Under the pieces are notes generated by a model. The model was not told the DNA's origin. It worked only from the letters and a program-made list of their open reading frames with translations, and ran no database searches. Source: Ostreibacterium oceani (GTDB taxonomy: Bacteria; Pseudomonadota; Gammaproteobacteria; Cardiobacteriales; Ostreibacteriaceae). From it: DNA of 64,000 nt. Of this stretch, positions 1 to 9,471 are shown piece by piece. A program made the position numbers and the translations under genes. Positions within the stretch are counted from its first letter, which is position 1. Every line of letters begins with the position of its first letter. The stretch lies in contig NZ_WHNW01000010.1 in NCBI RefSeq assembly GCF_009362845.1, positions 37,693-101,692 of the forward strand, written 5' to 3'.

Positions 1-411
1 ATTCTGGCATTGGTGTTTCTGGCGTATAAAGTCAGCTCGGTCAACCAAGTTGGGCGCCAAGGGTCATATACTTTGTATGCCGAGTTTAATAGCGTGAGTG
101 GGTTAAAGGTCGGCTCTCCAGTTATGCTGTCAGGGGTCAAAGTGGGGCAGGTTGCCACGATTGAGGTATCACCAAGTAACTATAAAGCCCGTGTTGAAAT
201 GCTAATCGATAGCCGCTACGACCAATTGCCGTTTGATACTAGTGTGAGCGTGTTGACGCAAGGGCTTTTGGGTGAAAAATACCTAGGTCTTGATATCGGC
301 GCAGATGACGAATATTTGGTTGATGGTGATCAATTTGACTTTACCAAATCGGCGATTGTGCTAGAGCGCTTGTTGGATCAATTCTTTTTGCGTAGCAGCC
401 AAGGTCAGTGA
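1..411 (+). CDS. mlaD: MlaD, phospholipid-transport MCE-domain protein (5' partial)
   Basis: The reading frame is open from base 1, so the N-terminus lies outside the window; the first visible residues (ILALVFLAYK) are the end of the N-terminal membrane anchor. The MCE/MlaD domain follows, with the typical stretch FNSVSGLKVGSPVMLSGVKV and the QGLLGEKYLGL motif that ends the domain. MlaD is the inner-membrane-anchored hexameric ring of the MlaFEDB ABC complex, which moves phospholipids between the inner membrane and periplasmic MlaC. mlaC and mlaB lie directly downstream in the usual mla order; mlaF and mlaE should lie just upstream of the window. Identification is firm. Confidence 0.93.
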   Translation: MLALVFLAYKVSSVNQVGRQGSYTLYAEFNSVSGLKVGSPVMLSGVKVGQVATIEVSPSNYKARVEMLIDSRYDQLPFDTSVSVLTQGLLGEKYLGLDIGADDEYLVDGDQFDFTKSAIVLERLLDQFFLRSSQGQ

Positions 412-420
412 ATTCAGTCA

Positions 421-480
421 ATCTCTGCCAGTATCTGCCAGTATCTGCCAGTATCTGCCAGTATCTGCCAGTATCCGCCA
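421..480. repeat. 10-bp tandem repeat between mlaD and mlaC
   Basis: Six head-to-tail copies of a 10-bp unit (gtatctgcca). Copies 2 to 5 are perfect; the first and last each differ slightly. The tract lies right after the mlaD stop in a gap of about 195 bp, and has no dyad symmetry or CRISPR-like spacers. Confidence 0.9.
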
Positions 481-606
481 ATTGACTATTGGTACGACAG
501 TGTAGTCAGGTTTTTGGCCTATAATAAATTAACCAAATTGTTCCAAATTCAAGGCGTAATTTCGTTAGCATAGACGCTAATTAACAAGGAAAATTCAGGA
601 GTAATA

Positions 607-1227
607 ATGAAACAAGTAGTGATTAAAAGCATGGTTATTGCCACATTGTGGGCGAGTATGGCAGCAAGTGCATGGGCGCAATCGGTGGATGACGCGTTGA
701 CGGTCGTCAAAGCGTCTGTAGAGGTGATGCTGTCAGACTTAAAGGCAAACAAATCAAAATATGCTGCCGACCCTAGCGCGTTGAACCAAACGATTGATGC
801 CAAAGTTCTGCCGTATTTTGATGTGGATGCGATGGCGAGGTTTGTGTTAGGGCAGAGCTGGAAAGACGCTAGCGAAACCCAGCAGCAGGATTTTTTGACC
901 GAGTTTAAGCAACTCATTATGCGTTCGTATTCATCGAGTATGTTGGATTATGCCGATGCTCGTGTGGACTATGGTGAGCCGAGTCCGCTACGAAAAAATC
1001 GCACTAAAATCCCCGTGACGGTGACCAATGCCGTCGGTGAGCGCTATGCATTGGAGCTGAGCTTGCGTTATCGACAAGGCGAATGGAAGGTCTATGATGT
1101 CGCGCTAGATGGCTTGTCTGTTGTGACGAGTTACCGAAGTTCATTAGGTGAAGAAGTCGCGCAAAAGGGGTTGCAGCAGGTCATCGATGAAATTAAGGAT
1201 TTAAACGCACGCGGTGCGGTTAAATAG
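607..1227 (+). CDS. mlaC: MlaC, periplasmic phospholipid-binding shuttle protein
   Basis: A 206-residue protein with a Sec signal peptide (cleavage expected after ASAWA, residue 24) and the Tol-Tol-Ttg2/MlaC fold. The family pattern LPYFDVDAMARFVLG sits near residues 61-75, and the C-terminal half carries the WKVYDVALDGLSVVTSYR block. MlaC carries a phospholipid across the periplasm between the outer-membrane MlaA-porin complex and MlaFEDB. The ATG is preceded by AGGAG at about 597-601. It lies between mlaD and mlaB, as expected for the operon. Length is normal for the family. Confidence 0.95.
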   Translation: MKQVVIKSMVIATLWASMAASAWAQSVDDALTVVKASVEVMLSDLKANKSKYAADPSALNQTIDAKVLPYFDVDAMARFVLGQSWKDASETQQQDFLTEFKQLIMRSYSSSMLDYADARVDYGEPSPLRKNRTKIPVTVTNAVGERYALELSLRYRQGEWKVYDVALDGLSVVTSYRSSLGEEVAQKGLQQVIDEIKDLNARGAVK

Positions 1228-1238
1228 CGTAGTTAACG

Positions 1239-1538
1239 ATGGTGTATCAGTTGCCTGACCGCATAACGGTCGAAAACGCAAATACCGTACTCGCGCAGCT
1301 ATTGTCACAGCAAAATGGTGCGCAAAATGGCGCTCAGGCGGCGCAATCTGAGGCAGCACAATCCACGCCAGTGGATTTGTCTGGCCTGACGCACTGTGAT
1401 AGTGCGGGTATTGCGGTGTTGATTGCCGCCAAAGCACACTTTCGCGGTCAGAATAAGTCACTGGACTTTGTCAATCCATCGCCTCAAGTCATTGGCTTAG
1501 CGAAATTTTTAAAAACAGAACGGTTACTTTTTGGTTAA
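1239..1538 (+). CDS. mlaB: MlaB, STAS-domain subunit of the phospholipid transporter
   Basis: A 99-residue single STAS domain (VDLSGLTHCDSAGIAVLIAA around residues 46-65), starting 12 bp after the mlaC stop. MlaB is the cytoplasmic accessory subunit that binds the MlaF ATPase and is required for complex assembly. The DSAG segment matches the region that carries the conserved Ser/Thr of STAS domains. A short Gln/Ala-rich repeat (QNGAQNGAQAAQ, about residues 24-35) lies in the loop before this and looks like a small in-frame tandem expansion. Confidence 0.9.
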   Translation: MVYQLPDRITVENANTVLAQLLSQQNGAQNGAQAAQSEAAQSTPVDLSGLTHCDSAGIAVLIAAKAHFRGQNKSLDFVNPSPQVIGLAKFLKTERLLFG

Positions 1539-1638
1539 TTGAATAGGCGCTGTCTAATCCCTGTCGTCGGGCTTTGGGGCAGTAATTTTCCGTTTTTTTA
1601 TAGCTTTTTTGTCCTATTTGCGGTACATTTTACGACTT

Positions 1639-1884
1639 ATGAAAACACAAGAAATCAAATCAGTTATTGAGACGAGTCTATCGACTGACTTTGTCGCGGT
1701 AGAATCGGCAGATGAGGTACACTTTTACGTGACGGTGGTTTCTACGGTATTTGAGGGTGTGCCAATGATTAAACAGCACAAAATGATTAAATCATTGTTT
1801 TCCGAAGCCATAGAAAATGAAAGCATCCATGCGATGTCATTAAAGACCTACACCCCAGAAAAGTGGCGTGATCTGTCCAGTTGA
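1639..1884 (+). CDS. ibaG: IbaG/BolA-family protein
   Basis: About 81 residues when started at the ATG at 1639, which fits IbaG length; an upstream TTG at 1609 in the same frame would add ten residues unlike the family. The BolA fold is recognised from VESADEVHFYVTVVS, VPMIKQHKMI and the C-terminal HAMSLKTYTPEKW, which is the IbaG-type ending. IbaG/BolA proteins work with monothiol glutaredoxins in iron-sulfur trafficking. Placement between the mla operon and murA is the conserved gammaproteobacterial order (mlaFEDCB-ibaG-murA). Confidence 0.92.
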   Translation: MKTQEIKSVIETSLSTDFVAVESADEVHFYVTVVSTVFEGVPMIKQHKMIKSLFSEAIENESIHAMSLKTYTPEKWRDLSS

Positions 1885-2096
1885 GTGTATCCTTGGGTGA
1901 GGGTGTCCTTGGGCGTCTTATGGGTGCCTTACGGGCGTCTGATAGTTGCTTTAGACGCCTTATCAATCGATTTCTGCCATCTAACCATCAATCAGCTTGA
2001 AAACCTAGCCAGTCGATGGTTTTTTGTGTTTATTGACCTCACTAACACGCCAACACGCGAATACGCTAACATTTGAATACGCTATAAAGGAAAATA

Positions 2097-3371
2097 ATGG
2101 ATAAATTACAGATAACAGGTGGCATACCTTTACAAGGTACGGTAACTGCCTCTGGGGCGAAAAATGCCGTGCTGCCAATTTTGGCGGCAACGCTGTTAAC
2201 CCCAGAGGCCTGTCAAATCGATAATGTCCCTTCATTGCGTGATGTCTATACCACGCAAGCCTTGCTTGAGCAGTTTGGTGTTAAGGCCGTTTTTTCGCCA
2301 AACCACCTTGGGCAAGGGCAGTTTAGCACCAATGCAGCGACAATTACACACACAACCGCGCCTTATGATTTAGTCAAAACGATGCGTGCTTCGGTGCTTG
2401 TTATGGGGCCGCTACTTGGGCGGTTCCACGAAGTGTCGGTGTCGTTGCCTGGCGGTTGTGCGATTGGTGCGCGTCCGATTGATCAGCACCTGAAAGGGTT
2501 TGAAGCAATGGGCGCACAAATCACAATCAATGAAGGCTATGTCCAAGCCAAAGCACCCAAAGGGCTAGTGGGCGCTAGAATTGTGATGGATATAGTTACC
2601 GTCACAGGCACCGAAAATTTACTGATGGCAGCCGTGCTAGCAAAAGGCACCACGGTGCTAGAAAATGCCGCACGTGAACCTGAGGTCGATGATTTGGCAA
2701 ATATGCTAAATGCAATGGGCGCGAAAATCACGGGTATTGGGTCGGATACCTTGGTGATTGAGGGCGTTTCTCAGCTACGAGGCTGTCAGTATTCCGTCAT
2801 GCCAGACCGCATCGAAACCGCAACATTTTTGGTTGCGGCGGCAATGACGCAAGGGTTTGTTAAAGTAGAAAAAACAAATGCAAAAATATTAGATTCAGCG
2901 CTCGCCAAATTAAAGCAGGCGGGTGCAGAGGTGGCGGTTGGTCCTGATTGGATTTCTTTAGATATGCGCAATAAACGCATCATGAGTGTGGATATCCGTA
3001 CGGCCCCATTTCCTGGGTTTCCGACGGATTTGCAGGCACAGTTTATGGCGCTAAATACCTTAGGCACAGGCGCTTCGACAGTGGTTGAGACGATTTTTGA
3101 GAATCGTTTTATGCACGTGCCTGAGCTGATTCGTTTGGGCGCAAAAATATCGGTGGATGGTCGATCTGCAGTGATTGAAGGGGTTGAGGAATTACACGCG
3201 GCGCCTGTTATGGCAACCGATTTGCGGGCGTCTGCTTCGCTTGTTTTGGCGGCATTGGCAGCCAAAGGAACCACGGTAATCGATCGCGTCTATCATCTTG
3301 ACCGCGGATATGAGAAAATAGAAGACAAGTTAAGCCAATTAGGCGCAGATGTTTGCCGCCTTGCATCATAA
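2097..3371 (+). CDS. murA: MurA, UDP-N-acetylglucosamine 1-carboxyvinyltransferase
   Basis: This 424-residue enzyme catalyses the first committed step of peptidoglycan synthesis, transferring enolpyruvate from PEP to UDP-GlcNAc in the cytoplasm. Visible hallmarks are SGAKNAVLP with catalytic Lys22-Asn23 and the active-site cysteine in [11 protein letters not shown] (about Cys121), the residue alkylated by fosfomycin; a Cys here predicts sensitivity. The start has an AAGGA ribosome site at about 2087-2091. hisG starts within or just after its 3' end. Full length and intact. Confidence 0.97.
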   Translation: MDKLQITGGIPLQGTVTASGAKNAVLPILAATLLTPEACQIDNVPSLRDVYTTQALLEQFGVKAVFSPNHLGQGQFSTNAATITHTTAPYDLVKTMRASVLVMGPLLGRFHEVSVSLPGGCAIGARPIDQHLKGFEAMGAQITINEGYVQAKAPKGLVGARIVMDIVTVTGTENLLMAAVLAKGTTVLENAAREPEVDDLANMLNAMGAKITGIGSDTLVIEGVSQLRGCQYSVMPDRIETATFLVAAAMTQGFVKVEKTNAKILDSALAKLKQAGAEVAVGPDWISLDMRNKRIMSVDIRTAPFPGFPTDLQAQFMALNTLGTGASTVVETIFENRFMHVPELIRLGAKISVDGRSAVIEGVEELHAAPVMATDLRASASLVLAALAAKGTTVIDRVYHLDRGYEKIEDKLSQLGADVCRLAS

Positions 3372-3372
3372 T

Positions 3373-4065
3373 ATGCTTGAAAATGTGGATATGATAGACA
3401 ATAATTTTTCTTCTCGTCCTACCGATTCATTGGTAATTGCGTTGGCAAAAGGACGGATTTTGAAACAGACACTGCCGTTATTTGAGCAGATTGGTATCGT
3501 GCCAACCGAAGATGTTGCGCACAGTCGCAAACTAATGATAGCGACAACAAATCCCAAAATTAAGCTATTGATTGTTCGCACGACAGATGCCCCGACCTAT
3601 GTGCAGTATGGGGCGGCGGATTTGGGGGTTTCGGGTCGTGATACGTTAATAGAACATGGCTATACTGGCATTTTTGAAATGCTGGATTTGGGGATTGCGC
3701 GGTGTAAATTAATGACTGCCGTGTTAGAGTCGGTCGCGCATTTGCCCGAAAAACGCCTGACAGTGGCCACAAAATATGTCAATAGTGCGCGCAAACATTT
3801 TGCTGAGCAAGGCGTTCACGCCGACATTATCAAGCTGTACGGCTCGATGGAGTTAGCGCCGATTGTTGGGTTGGCTGACTGTATTGTCGATTTGGTCGAT
3901 ACAGGTAACACACTCAAAGCAAATGGGTTAAAGCCCTTAGATACCGTGTTAGAGGTGAGTACGCGTCTGATTGTCAATCGCGTCTCATTGAAAATGAAAA
4001 CTGACCTAATTACGCAATTAGTCGCCGATCTGCGAACGGTTGTTAGCAGTCGTGAGGAGGCATAA
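3373..4065 (+). CDS. hisG: HisG, ATP phosphoribosyltransferase (short form)
   Basis: It condenses ATP and PRPP, the first step of histidine synthesis. The product is about 225-230 residues and lacks the C-terminal regulatory domain, so it is the HisGS type that needs HisZ as partner; hisZ is not in the window. Visible: LVIALAKGRILKQTLPLF at the N-terminus, YGAADLGVSGRDTL, and the PRPP-binding segment VDLVDTGNTLKANGL. The start is uncertain: an ATG at 3373 (just after the murA stop) or at 3391 are the best candidates; one at 3349 would overlap murA. The stop overlaps the hisD start by one base. Confidence 0.93.
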   Translation: MLENVDMIDNNFSSRPTDSLVIALAKGRILKQTLPLFEQIGIVPTEDVAHSRKLMIATTNPKIKLLIVRTTDAPTYVQYGAADLGVSGRDTLIEHGYTGIFEMLDLGIARCKLMTAVLESVAHLPEKRLTVATKYVNSARKHFAEQGVHADIIKLYGSMELAPIVGLADCIVDLVDTGNTLKANGLKPLDTVLEVSTRLIVNRVSLKMKTDLITQLVADLRTVVSSREEA

Positions 4066-5366
4066 TGAATATCCGAAAAATCAAATTTCAGCCCAAAAAG
4101 CCTGATGAAATTAGTCGGTTGGTTGCTTGGGAATCGGACTATGGTCAAGAAGTTGAGCAAGTCGTAAAAGACATCATTGGCAGTGTCCGCCACATGGGTG
4201 ACAAAGCCTTGGTAGATTACACTGAAAAGCTTGATCGGCATTTGGTTAATGATGTAAAGCAGTTGCGCGTTAGCCAAGAGCAATTGGTGGAAGCATGGGA
4301 GTCGATTGGTGATGAGGTGCGCAAGGCGCTTCAGCTGGCAAAAAACCGCATCAGTGAGTATGCCGAACGGCAAAAAATAACAAACTGGCAATTGACCGAA
4401 GCCGACGGCAGTATTATGGGGCAAAAAATCACCCCGTTAGATAGTGTTGGGCTGTATGTTCCTGGTGGGCAGGCGGCCTACCCATCATCCGTATTGATGA
4501 ATGCCATTCCTGCAAAAGTCGCTGGGGTATCGCGTTTGGTGATGACATCGCCTGCGATGGATGGTGAGTTGAATCAATACGTGCTTGCTGCGGCGTTTTT
4601 GTGTGAAGTGGACGAATACTACACCATTGGCGGGGCCCAGGCGATCGCGGCATTGGCTTATGGCACAGAATCAATCAGTCCTGTCGATAAAATTGTTGGC
4701 CCAGGTAATATTTTTGTGGCAACAGCAAAACGGCAAGTCTTTGGTCAGGTGGATATCGATATGATGGCCGGGCCTTCTGAAATTGCTATTATCGGTGATG
4801 GGTCAGCGCCCGCTAAGTGGGCAGCAGCCGATTTATTTTCACAGGCTGAGCATGATGTTAATGCACAGGCGATTTTGATTACAACGAGCGAAGCGTATGC
4901 AAACGAAGTGGTTGAAGCGATGCGGAGCATGCTCAATGACATGCCAAGGCGTGAAATCATCGAGCAATCAATGACAGAGCGGGGTGCCGTGATTTTGGTT
5001 GATGACATTGAACAAGCCGTTGCCGTGGTTGATTTGATTGCCCCCGAACACTTGGAAATACTGACGGAAAATGCGATGGATATTGCACAGCGCGTCAAAC
5101 ACGCAGGGGCGATTTTTGTTGGGCCGTATAGTTGTGAAGCGTTAGGCGATTATGTGGCAGGGCCTAATCATGTGTTACCAACCTCGGGGACGGCTAGGTT
5201 TTCGTCGCCTTTGGGTGTTTATGATTTTCAGAAACGCAGTAGTCTTATTTACTGTACGGCAGACAAAGCCAGTGAATTGGCTAAATCGGCTAAGCGCCTC
5301 GCTGAAACCGAGGGGCTGCCAGCGCATGCCCTTTCTGCACAATTACGCATTCAATTTGAGTCTTAG
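4065..5366 (+). CDS. hisD: HisD, histidinol dehydrogenase
   Basis: A 433-residue NAD-dependent, zinc-dependent enzyme that oxidises L-histidinol to histidine, the last two steps of the pathway. Recognised from GLYVPGGQAAYPSSVLMNA, VDKIVGPGNIFVATAKRQVF, DMMAGPSEI, the QAEHD segment that carries a zinc ligand and substrate contacts, and the C-terminal AGPNHVLPTSGTARF. It overlaps hisG by one base and is followed after two bases by hisC, so hisG, hisD and hisC are co-transcribed and probably translationally coupled. Confidence 0.97.
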   Translation: MNIRKIKFQPKKPDEISRLVAWESDYGQEVEQVVKDIIGSVRHMGDKALVDYTEKLDRHLVNDVKQLRVSQEQLVEAWESIGDEVRKALQLAKNRISEYAERQKITNWQLTEADGSIMGQKITPLDSVGLYVPGGQAAYPSSVLMNAIPAKVAGVSRLVMTSPAMDGELNQYVLAAAFLCEVDEYYTIGGAQAIAALAYGTESISPVDKIVGPGNIFVATAKRQVFGQVDIDMMAGPSEIAIIGDGSAPAKWAAADLFSQAEHDVNAQAILITTSEAYANEVVEAMRSMLNDMPRREIIEQSMTERGAVILVDDIEQAVAVVDLIAPEHLEILTENAMDIAQRVKHAGAIFVGPYSCEALGDYVAGPNHVLPTSGTARFSSPLGVYDFQKRSSLIYCTADKASELAKSAKRLAETEGLPAHALSAQLRIQFES

Positions 5367-5368
5367 TC

Positions 5369-6493
5369 ATGACAACATCGAATCATTCAGCGACGCCTTC
5401 AACAACGCCTTCAGTAACGCCTTCTTTGGTCAGTTTATTTACAGATAAAGTACAAACCATGCAGCCTTACCATGTCCCTAAAAGTAGCGGCATGATAAAG
5501 CTCGATGCGATGGAGTCTCCCTATAAATTGCCAGAGCAAATGCGCCAAGCCTTGGCGGCGATATTGACACATGTCAATATTAATCGTTATCCTAATTCGA
5601 GTTCTTCGTCTTTGGGGGCGGCGATTCGCAAGGCGTTTTCGCTGCCCGCTGAGCTATCACTGATGATGGGAAATGGCTCGGATGAGTTGATTCAAATTGT
5701 GCTGATGGCGCTCATGCGGCCTGGCGCAAAGGTGCTTTCGCCAGTGCCCAGTTTTGTGATGTATCAACAAGTGACCGAATTATTGGGGATGTCTTTTGTC
5801 GGCGTGGATTTTAATCCGGATTTTAGTTTGGATGAAGCCAGTTTTTTGGCGACAATTGCGCGTGAGCAACCAGCGGTTGTCTTCTTGGCTTATCCGAATA
5901 ACCCGACGGGCGTTATCCTGTCGCGTGCGTTGATTGAAAAAGTCTTGCAAACCAGCAACGGGTTTGTTGTCATTGACGAAGCGTATAGTGCGTATGCAAG
6001 CGATAGCGCCTTAGACTTGGTGGCGCGATACGAAAATGCGATTTTGATTAGAACGCTGTCCAAAATTGGTATGGCGGGAATCCGTCTAGGCTATATGTTA
6101 AGCCATCCGTCAGTCGCTGGTTTTTTTGAAAATGTACGAATGCCATATAACATCAATTTGTTTACGCAGGCGACTGCACGCTTTATGCTGGAGCAAAAAA
6201 CGTACCTAGCGGATTGTGTTAACCATATCGTCGCTGAAAAAGCGGCGCTTTATGACTGGCTTTCAGCGCAAGCTGGGTTGGTTGTTTATTCCTCAGAAAC
6301 GAATTTTTTGTTAGTGAGAGTCGATAATGCGCCTGAGGTGTTTTCACGGCTACGCGATGATTATCAAATTTTAGTGAAAAATCTCGATGGGCAGCACCCA
6401 ATTTTAAAAAATATACTGCGAATTACGGTTGGGTTGCCCGCAGAAAATGCCAAACTCAAAGCCGCATTGACTGAAATCTTGACGATTGACTAA
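5369..6493 (+). CDS. hisC: HisC, histidinol-phosphate aminotransferase
   Basis: A 374-residue class I/II PLP enzyme that transaminates imidazole acetol phosphate to histidinol phosphate. YPNNPTGVILS and the PLP lysine motif IRTLSKIGMAGIRLGYM are present. The first 20 or so residues are a Thr/Ser/Pro-rich repeat (TPSTTPSVTPSL) absent from typical HisC, another example of in-frame tandem expansion at a protein end. The start lies two bases after hisD. Confidence 0.95.
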   Translation: MTTSNHSATPSTTPSVTPSLVSLFTDKVQTMQPYHVPKSSGMIKLDAMESPYKLPEQMRQALAAILTHVNINRYPNSSSSSLGAAIRKAFSLPAELSLMMGNGSDELIQIVLMALMRPGAKVLSPVPSFVMYQQVTELLGMSFVGVDFNPDFSLDEASFLATIAREQPAVVFLAYPNNPTGVILSRALIEKVLQTSNGFVVIDEAYSAYASDSALDLVARYENAILIRTLSKIGMAGIRLGYMLSHPSVAGFFENVRMPYNINLFTQATARFMLEQKTYLADCVNHIVAEKAALYDWLSAQAGLVVYSSETNFLLVRVDNAPEVFSRLRDDYQILVKNLDGQHPILKNILRITVGLPAENAKLKAALTEILTID

Positions 6494-6548
6494 TGGGAAG
6501 TTGTTTGATGAAGAATGGTTTGATGGGGAGATTTTGGTGGGTTAAGTC

Positions 6549-7364
6549 ATGACTAAATCGATTACACAAGCGATGCTAAGTGAATATTTGGCCGATTTAT
6601 TGTTGGTCGATCGTTACCAAGATTATACGCCAAATGGCTTGCAAGTAGCGGGTAAAAAAAACATCCAACGAATCGTCTTTGGTGTAACGGCTTCGATGGA
6701 TTTGATTGAAGCGGCGATTGCAAAGCAAGCAGATGCCATTATCGTGCATCATGGCTATTTTTGGAAAAATGAATCACCCGTTGTAACGGGGATGAAACAA
6801 CGGCGTTTAAAAGCCTTATTGCAAAACGACATCAATTTATACGCCTACCATTTGCCGCTAGATGGTCATGAGCAATTAGGCAATAACGCGCAGTTGGCTG
6901 GACTATGGCAGATTGATAATCCTGCCCCTGTTCGGACGGATAGCCTGTTGTGGATAGGCGATATGCCAAATGAGACTTTGGGCGAGGCATCGGATGGTTT
7001 GTCGAGCGGCTCATCGAGCGATTTATTAGGTAGCAGTTTGGCTGACTTTGCTGACCGTGTGGCCTCAACCTTGGCGCGTACTCCGCAGGTAATCGCGGGT
7101 GGTGAACACCGTATTCAGCGCATTGCTTGGTGTTCTGGTGCGGCACAAAGCATGATTGAAGCAGCCAAAGCCGAAGGTGCTGATGCCTTTGTCAGTGGGG
7201 AAATCTCTGAGCAAACGGTGCATTTTGCCAGAGAAAATGGCATACATTATATCGCGGCAGGCCATCATGCGACCGAGCGTGGTGGTGTGTCCGCATTGGC
7301 GCAACATTTGCAGGCAATTTTGGCGTTGGATTGTTGCTTTATTGATTGCGCCAACCCAGTTTAA
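6549..7364 (+). CDS. Nif3/YbgI-family dinuclear metal protein
   Basis: A 271-residue Nif3-like protein (E. coli YbgI, DUF34), often annotated GTP cyclohydrolase I type 2-like. Metal-binding histidines are visible in DAIIVHHGYFWKNE and GHHATERGGV, and YAYHLPLDGHEQLGNNAQLA is the family central motif. A low-complexity Ser/Gly stretch (GLSSGSSSDLLGSSL, about residues 150-165) is an insertion relative to typical members. The biochemical role of the family is still unclear, so I give no gene symbol. It follows hisC by 55 bp with no obvious terminator. Confidence 0.88.
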   Translation: MTKSITQAMLSEYLADLLLVDRYQDYTPNGLQVAGKKNIQRIVFGVTASMDLIEAAIAKQADAIIVHHGYFWKNESPVVTGMKQRRLKALLQNDINLYAYHLPLDGHEQLGNNAQLAGLWQIDNPAPVRTDSLLWIGDMPNETLGEASDGLSSGSSSDLLGSSLADFADRVASTLARTPQVIAGGEHRIQRIAWCSGAAQSMIEAAKAEGADAFVSGEISEQTVHFARENGIHYIAAGHHATERGGVSALAQHLQAILALDCCFIDCANPV

Positions 7365-7462
7365 TTATTAAATGAATCAATAAAATATAAAATAACGCTT
7401 ATTTTTATACGCAATATTCGGTAAAATGGGCGAGTTTATTCTACTTTGAGCAAGCAAAAAAC

Positions 7463-8077
7463 ATGAAAAAACCCATGAAAAATTCTGAAAAGGTGAATCA
7501 TGCGAGGCGTAAAACACTTGTTATCGCGTCGTCGGCATTAGGTGGCGTTGCAGTGGCAGGGGTGGCGACACCATTTTTAGGGTCTTGGATGCCTAGCGAA
7601 AAAGCCAAATCGGTTGGTGCGCCCATTGAGATGGATATCAGTAAATTGCCACCTGGTGCGCAGCAAAGAGCCGTATGGCGCGGTAAGGCGATTTATGTGC
7701 TGCGTATGACAGAGCCGATGTTAAAAGCCGTTAAAGAGACTGAATCGAGCGGTCTGCTATTAGACCCCAATTCAGAAGCCAGTGATTTGCCCGAGACGCT
7801 TAAATCAGAGCAAAGTCGTCAATTGCGTGACGATATTATGGTGTTAATCGGTGTTTGCACACACCTAGGCTGCGCGCCGACGCTGCAAGGTGTCGATAAA
7901 GGCCAATCGCATACCCCTGGCTGGTTGGGTGGTTTTTTCTGTGCCTGCCATGGTTCTAAATACGATTATGCTGGTAGGGTTTACCGTGGTGTGCCTGCGC
8001 CCAAGAATTTGCCCATTCCGCCTTATCGGTTTGAAAATGATGGCTTGATTGTTATCGGCGAAGAGGAGACAGTGTGA
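7463..8077 (+). CDS. petA: Rieske iron-sulfur subunit of cytochrome bc1
   Basis: A 204-residue protein with a Tat-like N-terminus (ARRKTLVIA then a hydrophobic anchor at about residues 22-42) and the two Rieske cluster motifs CTHLGCAP and FFCACHGSKYDYAGRVY that bind the 2Fe-2S cluster through two Cys and two His. It is the high-potential subunit of ubiquinol:cytochrome c oxidoreductase, with the cluster domain in the periplasm. Its stop codon overlaps the start of petB. An AT-rich stretch with a possible -10 (TAAAAT, about 7422) precedes the operon. Confidence 0.96.
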   Translation: MKKPMKNSEKVNHARRKTLVIASSALGGVAVAGVATPFLGSWMPSEKAKSVGAPIEMDISKLPPGAQQRAVWRGKAIYVLRMTEPMLKAVKETESSGLLLDPNSEASDLPETLKSEQSRQLRDDIMVLIGVCTHLGCAPTLQGVDKGQSHTPGWLGGFFCACHGSKYDYAGRVYRGVPAPKNLPIPPYRFENDGLIVIGEEETV

Positions 8078-9471
8078 TGCAAAAAAATGAGACCACACAA
8101 AATAATGTAGTTGGTTGGATTGATAAACGATTCCCCTTGACCAAGATGTGGAACGAGCATCTCGCCGAGTACTACGCACCGAAAAATTTTAATTTCTTTT
8201 ACTATTTTGGTTCACTGGCGTTGCTTGTTTTGGTCAACCAAATTGTGTCAGGTATTTGGCTAGCCATGTTTTATAAGCCCGATACGGCGTTAGCTTTTGC
8301 TTCGGTAGAAGGCATTATGCGTGACGTGCCGTTTGGCTATTTAATTCGCTATATGCACTCAACAGGTGCTTCGGCATTTTTTGTGGTAGTTTATTTGCAC
8401 ATGTTTAGGGCATTAATCTATGGTTCGTACAAAAAGCCACGCGAGTTGGTGTGGATTTTTGGTATGTTAATCTTTTTGTGCTTGATGGCTGAGGCCTTTA
8501 TGGGCTATTTGTTGCCGTGGGGGCAGATGTCCTATTGGGGCGCGAATGTGATTATTTCGCTCTTTAGTGCCATCCCGTTTTTGGGTGAGTTTGTCGTACA
8601 GTTTATCCAAGGCGATTATTACATCTCCGATGCGACACTGAATCGATTTTTCTCGTTGCATGTTATTTTATTGCCATTAGTCTTGGTGATGCTGGTAGCC
8701 GCCCATATTATTGCGCTGCACGAAGTGGGTTCGAATAACCCTGACGGTGTGGAAATCAAAGCCAACAAAGACGAAAATGGCATTCCCAGAGATGGTATTC
8801 CTTTTCATCCTTATTACACCGTGAAAGACTTATTCGGCGTGGGTGTTTTCTTGATTATTTTCTGTGCGATTATGTTTTATGCGCCAGAAATGGGTGGCTA
8901 TTTCCTTGAGCACCCCAATTTTGAGCCCGCCAATCCAGTCGCAACACCCGATCACATTGCGCCAGTTTGGTATTTTGGGTCATTTTATTCTATCTTACGG
9001 GCGGCGACATTCGGGTTGGACTGGGTGTTCTTTGCTGGTCTTGGTGCGGCGTTATTGCTTTTCGGTGTTTATCGCCTAACGCAAAAACAATCGATCAAAG
9101 CCACGGGTGTGGTATTAGGTCTCGCGGTTTTGATGTTTATCGCAGCAGCAACGGGTGTTGAGGTCAGTGCGAAGCAATTGGGTGTTATTCTGATGTTTGG
9201 TGCAATTATCTTGTTGTTTGTTTTACCATGGCTTGATACAGAGCCCACCAAATCCATTCGCTATCGCGGGCCTATTTTTAAAGTAACAACCGCACTATTT
9301 GTCATTGGATTTTTGTTGTTGACTTGGTTAGGTGGCAAAGAAGCGACTGGTCCTGCGTTGCTAACGGCGCAAATACTGACATTGTATTATTTTGTTTATT
9401 TGCTAGTGATTTTGCCGATTTTGCCCAAAATCGATCGTTGTAAACCCGTGCCAGAGAGGGTGACCAAATGA
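8077..9471 (+). CDS. petB: Cytochrome b subunit of cytochrome bc1
   Basis: About 464 residues of polytopic membrane protein holding the two b hemes and the quinol sites. Heme-ligand context is seen in YMHSTGASAFFVVVYLHMFR and FSLHVILLPLVLVMLVAAH; the Qo-site PEW loop appears as PVWYFGS. Start is ATG 8077 overlapping the petA stop, or GTG one codon upstream. The protein is longer than minimal cytochrome b by extra C-terminal membrane helices, common in gammaproteobacteria. It overlaps petC by four bases. Confidence 0.96.
   Translation: MQKNETTQNNVVGWIDKRFPLTKMWNEHLAEYYAPKNFNFFYYFGSLALLVLVNQIVSGIWLAMFYKPDTALAFASVEGIMRDVPFGYLIRYMHSTGASAFFVVVYLHMFRALIYGSYKKPRELVWIFGMLIFLCLMAEAFMGYLLPWGQMSYWGANVIISLFSAIPFLGEFVVQFIQGDYYISDATLNRFFSLHVILLPLVLVMLVAAHIIALHEVGSNNPDGVEIKANKDENGIPRDGIPFHPYYTVKDLFGVGVFLIIFCAIMFYAPEMGGYFLEHPNFEPANPVATPDHIAPVWYFGSFYSILRAATFGLDWVFFAGLGAALLLFGVYRLTQKQSIKATGVVLGLAVLMFIAAATGVEVSAKQLGVILMFGAIILLFVLPWLDTEPTKSIRYRGPIFKVTTALFVIGFLLLTWLGGKEATGPALLTAQILTLYYFVYLLVILPILPKIDRCKPVPERVTK

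Noticed and set aside
421..480. Tandem units that could suggest a CRISPR array
   Set aside because: The 10-bp copies abut with no spacers, and no cas genes are near; the same holds for the other repeat tracts.
1885..2076. A 63-codon frame between ibaG and murA
   Set aside because: It consists of decayed short repeats, starts at a GTG directly after the ibaG stop, and shows no domain or conserved pattern.
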